Source: RGIG1828 sp045586905
Lineage (GTDB): Bacteria; Bacillota; Clostridia; UMGS1810
Reading direction: 5' to 3'
NCBI GenBank assembly: GCA_045586905.1
Contig: JAZNBF010000021.1
Span: forward strand, 1 to 11,725
Length of the DNA stretch: 11,725 bases
Shown here in pieces: positions 7,840 through 11,725 of the stretch (position 1 is its first letter; each line of letters starts with the position of its first letter). Below the pieces are notes generated by a model, which had not been told where the DNA came from, made no database searches, and saw only the letters and a list, made by a program, of their open reading frames with translations. The translations under genes and the position numbers were made by a program.

Positions 7840-8493
7840 ATGGTTAATATAAACGAGCTTAAATTTGACGAAAAGGGACTTATCCCTGCAATTGTGGTGG
7901 ACAATGCATCGAAAAAGGTGCTCACTCTTGCATATATGAACAAGGAAAGCCTTGAGATTTCCATGGAAAAGGGACTCACATGCTTCTGGAGCAGATCGAG
8001 AAGCGAGCTTTGGCTCAAGGGCGAAACAAGTGGAAACTATCAGCACATTGTGTCAATCTCGGCCGATTGCGACGGTGATGCTCTCGTAGTGGTTGTAGAC
8101 AAGGAGGGCCCTGCGTGTCATACAGGCGCGGACAGCTGCTTTGATGAAAATGTGATATGGGAAAGTGACGAAAGAAATGAGTTTTCTCTCGGCTCACTTA
8201 TGAAGCTTATAGAGGGCAGAAAGATTGACAAAAAAGAAGGCTCCTACACCACATACCTTTTTGAAAAGGGCATAGACAAAATTCTCAAAAAGGTGGGCGA
8301 AGAAAGCACAGAGGTTATCATTGCCGCAAAGGCAGATGACAAAAAAGAAACCATATATGAGGTGGCAGACCTTGCATATCATGTGATGGTTATGATGACC
8401 GAGATGGGCATATCGCTTGAAGAGGTGCACAAAGAGCTTGCTTCAAGACATGTGATAGATAAAAAAGTCAAACAGGAAAAAATGACAAATTAA
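7840..8493 (+). CDS. hisIE: Bifunctional PR-AMP cyclohydrolase / PR-ATP pyrophosphatase
   Basis: Fusion of the enzymes for steps two and three of histidine synthesis. The N-terminal HisI domain (about 1-110) opens the adenine ring of PR-AMP: it shows FWSRSRSELWLKGETSGN (49-66), the acidic metal site D76-D78-D80, and a zinc set C77, C93, C100 with the expected Cys-X15-Cys-X6-Cys spacing. The C-terminal HisE domain (about 115-205) is an all-alpha MazG-like pyrophosphatase that turns PR-ATP into PR-AMP: KVGEESTEVIIAAK (151-164) supplies E154, E155 and E158, and EVADLAYH (174-181) supplies E174 and D177. 217 aa, normal for HisIE. ATG 7840 is preceded by a full AGGAGG (7826-7831), 8 nt upstream, and lies 13 nt after hisF. 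Last gene of the operon. Confidence 0.96.
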   Translation: MVNINELKFDEKGLIPAIVVDNASKKVLTLAYMNKESLEISMEKGLTCFWSRSRSELWLKGETSGNYQHIVSISADCDGDALVVVVDKEGPACHTGADSCFDENVIWESDERNEFSLGSLMKLIEGRKIDKKEGSYTTYLFEKGIDKILKKVGEESTEVIIAAKADDKKETIYEVADLAYHVMVMMTEMGISLEEVHKELASRHVIDKKVKQEKMTN

Positions 8494-8520
8494 AATTTCA
8501 AAGCAGAGGTAAAAACTGAC

Positions 8521-8558
8521 AAAAAACAAAGACCTTAATTACGAGGTCTTTGTTTTTT
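8521..8558 (+). terminator. Intrinsic terminator of the his operon
   Basis: A perfect 15-bp inverted repeat: 8521-8535 pairs with 8544-8558 around an 8-nt loop. The arm core is CAAAGACCT/AGGTCTTTG and the descending side ends in six T (8553-8558). It lies 27 nt after the hisIE stop. The A-run on the left arm means it could also act on the other strand, but no gene faces it. Confidence 0.92.
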
Positions 8559-8637
8559 CATTATGTTCGGAATAATATTCATATCACACTCCTATTTTAA
8601 ATCCGGTTGTTTTTTTATAGAATTTATCAAAAAACCA

Positions 8638-8665
8638 TTGTCAACCCTAAGCTATTCAATAAAAT
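8638..8665 (+). promoter_or_regulatory. Candidate secondary arg promoter
   Basis: TTGTCA (8638-8643), a 16-nt spacer and TAAAAT (8660-8665). Transcription would begin near 8672, in the middle of an ArgR-like box (8664-8681). It is weaker than the promoter at 8699-8727 but shares its -35 region through the direct repeat. Confidence 0.4.
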
Positions 8666-8681
8666 TGCATAAAAATTCGGA
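8664..8681. promoter_or_regulatory. Possible upstream ArgR (ARG) box
   Basis: The 18-mer with core GCATAAAAATTC (8667-8678) matches the general ARG-box pattern (TGAAT, four A/T, ATTCA) at all but two of its defined positions. It is isolated, with no partner box 21 bp to either side. It could be an auxiliary operator or act on the candidate promoter at 8638-8665. Confidence 0.45.
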
Positions 8682-8698
8682 CATTTCACTTACAACCA

Positions 8699-8727
8699 TT
8701 GACAAACCTCAGCTTTTAAAGTATAAT
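8699..8727 (+). promoter_or_regulatory. Promoter of the argCJB operon
   Basis: TTGACA (8699-8704), a 17-nt spacer and TATAAT (8722-8727): both hexamers and the spacing are the exact sigma-70/SigA consensus. Transcription should start near 8734, giving a leader of about 46 nt before argC. Such a strong promoter fits control by a repressor, and operator-like boxes overlap it. Confidence 0.9.
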
Positions 8728-8756
8728 TATACAAAAAATACGCATAATTATACCAA
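8718..8756. promoter_or_regulatory. Tandem ArgR-like operator over the arg promoter
   Basis: Two 18-bp boxes (8718-8735 and 8739-8756) share the core G-N-AT-AATT-AT-N-C: GTATAATTATAC at 8721-8732 and GCATAATTATAC at 8742-8753. Their centres are exactly 21 bp apart, the spacing of paired ARG boxes bound by an ArgR/AhrC hexamer. The first box covers the -10 and the second the early transcribed region, an ideal place for arginine-dependent repression. Each box departs from the E. coli/Bacillus consensus at a few positions, and the first necessarily contains the TATAAT. Assignment to ArgR is inferred from context. Confidence 0.6.
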
Positions 8757-8779
8757 ACCTTTACAGAAAGGATACAACG

Positions 8780-9724
8780 ATGTCTAAAATTTTTATTGAT
8801 GGAAGTGCAGGAACCACCGGTCTTCGCATACACGAAAGATTGGCAAATCGCAAAGATCTTGAGATTATCAGTTTGCCTGATGATATGAGAAAAAATACAG
8901 AATCAAGAAAAAAAGCAATTAATTCTGCAGACATTGTCTTTCTTTGTCTTCCGGATACAGCGGCAAAGGAGGCAGTAACATTATGTGAAAACAGTGATAC
9001 TGTTATCATCGACACTTCGACTGCACATCGAACAGATTCCAATTGGTGCTACGGCTTTCCCGAGCTTTTGGGATTTAAAGAAAAAATTGCCTCTTCAAAA
9101 AGGATAGCAAATCCCGGATGTCATGCGAGCGGATTTATTGCGCTTGTTGCTCCGCTTGTAGCTTCAGGCATTATTCCGAAAGATGCATCTCTTTCCTGCT
9201 TTTCTCTGACGGGATATTCCGGAGGCGGAAAAAAAATGATTGAACAATATGAAAGTTCAGACAGAGATATTTTTCTTAAAGCACCGAGACAGTATGGTCT
9301 CTCTCAGTCCCACAAGCATCTTCCTGAAATGAAGCTTGTATCAGGGATTGATATCACTCCTCTATTTTGTCCTATTGTTGCAGATTTTTACAGTGGAATG
9401 GAAGTTACCGTACCACTATTTACAAAGGACATATCGGGGAATGTGCAAGATATTAAAGATGTGTATCGCAACACCTATACAGGAAAGCTTATTCATTTTG
9501 ATGATGCCTGCGATGAGGAAGGATTCGTTTCTGCAAACGCTTTTTCAGGAAGAGACGACATGCAGATAAGCATAAACGGCAACACTGAAAGAATAATTTT
9601 AACAGCCCGCTTTGACAATCTCGGAAAAGGAGCAAGTGGCGCAGCAATACAGAATATGAATATCGTTCTTGGCATTGATGAAGATGAAGGACTTATAACT
9701 AATATAAATGAAAGGAATATTTAA
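8780..9724 (+). CDS. argC: N-acetyl-gamma-glutamyl-phosphate reductase, short form
   Basis: NADPH-dependent reductase that converts N-acetylglutamyl phosphate to N-acetylglutamate semialdehyde in ornithine/arginine synthesis. The N-terminal Rossmann motif reads IDGSAGTTGLRI (6-17). The catalytic cysteine is C114 in NPGCHASG (111-118), and the proposed catalytic histidine is H180 in HKHLPEM (178-184). LTGYSGGGKKMI (143-154) and NLGKGASGAAIQN (280-292) are further family signatures. At 314 aa and with the IDG-x-AGTTGL start, it belongs to the less common short ArgC subfamily rather than the 335-350 aa type. AAAGGA (8767-8772) precedes ATG 8780 by 7 nt. First gene of the arginine operon; argJ follows after 2 nt. 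Confidence 0.95.
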   Translation: MSKIFIDGSAGTTGLRIHERLANRKDLEIISLPDDMRKNTESRKKAINSADIVFLCLPDTAAKEAVTLCENSDTVIIDTSTAHRTDSNWCYGFPELLGFKEKIASSKRIANPGCHASGFIALVAPLVASGIIPKDASLSCFSLTGYSGGGKKMIEQYESSDRDIFLKAPRQYGLSQSHKHLPEMKLVSGIDITPLFCPIVADFYSGMEVTVPLFTKDISGNVQDIKDVYRNTYTGKLIHFDDACDEEGFVSANAFSGRDDMQISINGNTERIILTARFDNLGKGASGAAIQNMNIVLGIDEDEGLITNINERNI

Positions 9725-9726
9725 TA

Positions 9727-10941
9727 ATGAAAACAGTTAATGGAGGCGTATGTGCCGCAAAAGGTTTTTATGCAAACGGAATTCACTGCGGTATAAGGAA
9801 AAACAAAACAAAAAAAGATCTTACGCTTATTTACAGTGAAAAAATTGCAAATGCCGCAGCTGTGTACACAACAAATCTTGTAAAAGGTGCTCCGCTTATT
9901 GTTACTAAGAAAAACATTGCCGACGGTAAGGCTCAGGCTGTAATCTGCAACAGCGGAAACGCCAACACCTGCAACGAAAACGGTGTTGAAACAGCAGAAA
10001 AAATGTGCGTTCTTCTCGCAGATAACATAAAGATTAAACCCTCGGATGTTGTTGTAGCATCAACAGGAGTTATCGGTGTGCCTCTTTCTGTCGATCCGAT
10101 TGCTGATGGTATTTCTTCACTTGTCAGCGGTATCTCCAAAAACGGAAGCGGAGCTGCGGCAGAAGGAATTATGACTACCGACACAATAAAAAAAGAAATT
10201 GCTGTCGAATTTGAAATCGGCGGCAAGATTTGTACTATCGGCGGCATCGCAAAAGGAAGCGGTATGATACATCCAAATATGGCAACAATGCTTGTGTTTA
10301 TTACAACAGACTGTGCTATATCTTCCGAAATGCTTTCCAAAGCTCTTTCAACCGATATTCAGAACACTTTTAATATGATAAGCATTGACGGCGATACATC
10401 TACCAATGATATGGTAACAGTTCTTGCAAACGGAATGGCAGAAAACCTGGAGATTACGACAGAGGGTGAAGATTTTGATGTTTTTATGAAAGCTCTTAAT
10501 TCTGTAACCATTCACCTTTGCAAGATGATAGCAGGCGACGGCGAGGGTGCAACGAAGCTTTTGGAATGCAGAGTTAGCGGTGCAAAGGATTCAAAGACTG
10601 CAAAAATTGTTGCCAAAAGTGTAATTTGTTCCAGCCTATTGAAAGCTGCCATGTTTGGAGCAGATGCAAACTGGGGGCGTGTTCTCTGCGCCATAGGATA
10701 CAGCGGTGCCGAAGTAGATATTTCAAAAGTAGATGTTTCATTTAAATCTGTCAAAGGCGAAATATTAGTCTGTAAAAACGGATCCGGAGTGGATTTCTCA
10801 GAAGAGCTTGCAAAGGAGATTTTGCTTGAAAAAGAAATTGAAATTATCGTATCCGTTGGAGATAGTGATATATCAGCCGTAGCCTGGGGCTGCGACCTCA
10901 CCTATGATTATGTAAAAATCAATGGTGATTACCGAACTTAA
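9727..10941 (+). CDS. argJ: Ornithine acetyltransferase ArgJ
   Basis: Transfers the acetyl group from N-acetylornithine to glutamate, regenerating N-acetylglutamate and releasing ornithine: the recycling step of the cyclic pathway. Some ArgJ also use acetyl-CoA to start the pathway; sequence alone does not decide this. 404 aa, typical. It is an Ntn-type self-cleaving protein: KGSGMIHPNMATML (176-189) carries the cleavage site A186/T187, and T187 becomes the nucleophile of the beta chain. Other signatures: NSGNANTCNENG (75-86), the oxyanion region ASTGVIG (111-117), SIDGDTSTND (219-228), GADANWGR (311-318), and a C-terminus ending WGCDLTYDYVKINGDYRT (387-404). ATG 9727 has AAAGGA (9711-9716) 10 nt upstream. 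Confidence 0.97.
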   Translation: MKTVNGGVCAAKGFYANGIHCGIRKNKTKKDLTLIYSEKIANAAAVYTTNLVKGAPLIVTKKNIADGKAQAVICNSGNANTCNENGVETAEKMCVLLADNIKIKPSDVVVASTGVIGVPLSVDPIADGISSLVSGISKNGSGAAAEGIMTTDTIKKEIAVEFEIGGKICTIGGIAKGSGMIHPNMATMLVFITTDCAISSEMLSKALSTDIQNTFNMISIDGDTSTNDMVTVLANGMAENLEITTEGEDFDVFMKALNSVTIHLCKMIAGDGEGATKLLECRVSGAKDSKTAKIVAKSVICSSLLKAAMFGADANWGRVLCAIGYSGAEVDISKVDVSFKSVKGEILVCKNGSGVDFSEELAKEILLEKEIEIIVSVGDSDISAVAWGCDLTYDYVKINGDYRT

Positions 10942-10976
10942 TTAAGAAAATACTATCGGTTTGAAAGGATTATTTT

Positions 10977-11717
10977 ATGAATAATACATTTTCTAATTTG
11001 GAAAGAGCAGAGGTGTTGACACAAGCTCTGCCATATATAAAGAAATATAACGGTAAAATCGTTGTAGTAAAATACGGCGGTAATGCAATGATAAACGAGC
11101 AACTTAAAATGCAGGTTATGGAAGACATTGTACTTTTATCGCTGATAGGAGTTAAAATCGTTCTTGTTCACGGAGGCGGTCCCGAGATAAGCGATCTTAT
11201 GGAAAAGCTCGGCAAGAAGCCCGTTTTTGTTGATGGTCTTCGTGTAACCGACAAGGAAACAATTGACATTGTTCAAATGGTTTTGACCGGCAAGGTCAAT
11301 AAAACATTGGTAAACCTTCTTGAAACCAAAGGTGGTAAAGCAATGGGCATTTCCGGTATGGATGGCAGATTAATAGAAGCTGTGATGAAGGATGAACGGT
11401 TTGGATATGTGGGAAAAATAACAAATATAAACATTGACCCCATAACGGATCTTCTTGAAAAAGGGTACATTCCCGTTGTCTCAACAGTGGGCTGTGATAA
11501 GGATGGTAACGCTTATAACATCAATGGTGATACTGCTGCAGCACATATTGCAGGTGCTCTTGGTGCAGAGAGACTAATTATGATGACCGATATTGCGGGA
11601 ATTCTAAAGAACAAGGATGACCCGTCAACTCTTATTCCCGAAATGACTGTTTCCGAAGCGGCAACACTGCAAGAAGAAGGCGTGATCTCCGGAGGTATGA
11701 TTCCAAAGGTTGAATGA
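10977..11717 (+). CDS. argB: Acetylglutamate kinase with premature stop (frameshift or end error)
   Basis: Phosphorylates N-acetylglutamate with ATP; in the cyclic ArgJ pathway this is the usual arginine feedback target. Amino-acid kinase fold: VKYGGNAM (31-38, with K32), HGGGPEI (65-71), GLRVTD (87-92, R89 for substrate), YNINGDTAAAHIAGAL (180-195), MMTDIAGIL (202-210) and SGGMIPKVE (238-246, K244). The N-terminal segment 1-27 resembles the extra helix of arginine-sensitive hexameric kinases. The frame ends at TGA 11715-11717 after 246 aa, whereas the family is about 290-300 aa and continues past KVE with a Cys-rich stretch; the last ~50 residues are lost. Adding one base after the TG of that TGA would read Cys-Lys-Ser-Glu up to the window edge, so a one-base deletion is likely. 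AAAGGA (10964-10969) precedes the ATG by 7 nt; the gene follows argJ by 35 nt. Confidence 0.85.
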   Translation: MNNTFSNLERAEVLTQALPYIKKYNGKIVVVKYGGNAMINEQLKMQVMEDIVLLSLIGVKIVLVHGGGPEISDLMEKLGKKPVFVDGLRVTDKETIDIVQMVLTGKVNKTLVNLLETKGGKAMGISGMDGRLIEAVMKDERFGYVGKITNINIDPITDLLEKGYIPVVSTVGCDKDGNAYNINGDTAAAHIAGALGAERLIMMTDIAGILKNKDDPSTLIPEMTVSEAATLQEEGVISGGMIPKVE

Positions 11718-11725
11718 AGTCGGAG

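Larger units (their letters stand above)
8633..8714 (+). repeat. Imperfect direct repeat carrying two -35 elements
   Basis: The 21-nt stretch at 8633-8653 recurs at 8694-8714 with 18 of 21 bases identical, 61 bp apart. Both copies contain AACCATTG and end AGCT, and both supply a -35-like hexamer (TTGTCA at 8638-8643, TTGACA at 8699-8704). This looks like a local duplication of promoter DNA. The downstream -10 and operator regions are not part of the repeat. Confidence 0.7.

Noticed and set aside
8570..8580. Palindrome GAATAATATTC as a further ARG box
   Set aside because: The half sites are separated by three A/T instead of four, so the spacing does not fit an ARG box. It also lies far upstream of the arg promoter.
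8563..8787. A 74-codon + strand open frame between hisIE and argC
   Set aside because: It begins in the his terminator region, runs through the arg promoter and operators, overlaps the argC start, has no ribosome site, and its translation resembles no family.
11715..11717. The argB TGA read as a recoded codon (selenocysteine or Trp)
   Set aside because: TGA is the normal stop of putP, hisG, hisD, hisB, hisH, hisA and hisF here, no SECIS-like structure can be seen in the eight remaining bases, and the position is not a known redox site.

Overview
The window reads as ordinary core metabolism from a low-to-moderate GC Firmicute, most likely a gut-type member of class Clostridia. Supporting signs are AGGAGG-like ribosome binding sites, dense one-strand operons, the HisZ plus short-HisG form of ATP phosphoribosyltransferase, a fused HisIE, and a short-type ArgC. 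Every gene I can support lies on the + strand. I found no mobile element, CRISPR array, tRNA, rRNA or phage gene. I also see no credible candidate for a wholly new system.

Layout: (1) 1-819 is the 3' part of a sodium/solute symporter gene of the PutP (sodium/proline) type, closed by a strong intrinsic terminator at 831-861. (2) 862-1039 is an AT-rich intergenic region with two tandem candidate promoters, each with a TG-extended -10. (3) 1040-8493 is a compact nine-gene histidine biosynthesis operon, hisZ-hisG-hisD-hisC-hisB-hisH-hisA-hisF-hisIE. Its genes overlap or are separated by at most 22 nt, and a 15-bp hairpin terminator follows at 8521-8558. (4) 8559-8779 is a regulatory region with a consensus sigma-70-type promoter, two ArgR-like operator cores exactly 21 bp apart over its -10 and start site, a third such core upstream, and a duplicated -35 segment. 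(5) 8780 to the end is an arginine operon, argC-argJ-argB. argB stops prematurely at 11717, eight bases before the window ends.

The his genes cover every step from PRPP plus ATP to histidine except histidinol-phosphate dephosphorylation. HisZ and HisG form the first enzyme, HisIE opens the PR-ATP ring, HisA isomerises ProFAR, and HisH/HisF make IGP and AICAR. HisB dehydrates IGP, HisC transaminates, and HisD oxidises histidinol. HisB here is only the dehydratase, so the phosphatase must be encoded elsewhere.

The arg genes encode NAG kinase (ArgB), NAGP reductase (ArgC) and the acetyl-recycling ornithine acetyltransferase (ArgJ). That is the cyclic ornithine pathway, and the operators suggest arginine repression.

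Main points for follow-up: the argB break (real frameshift or sequence-end error), the duplicated promoter/operator layout upstream of argC, the missing histidinol phosphatase, and the different valine codon use of the his and arg operons.
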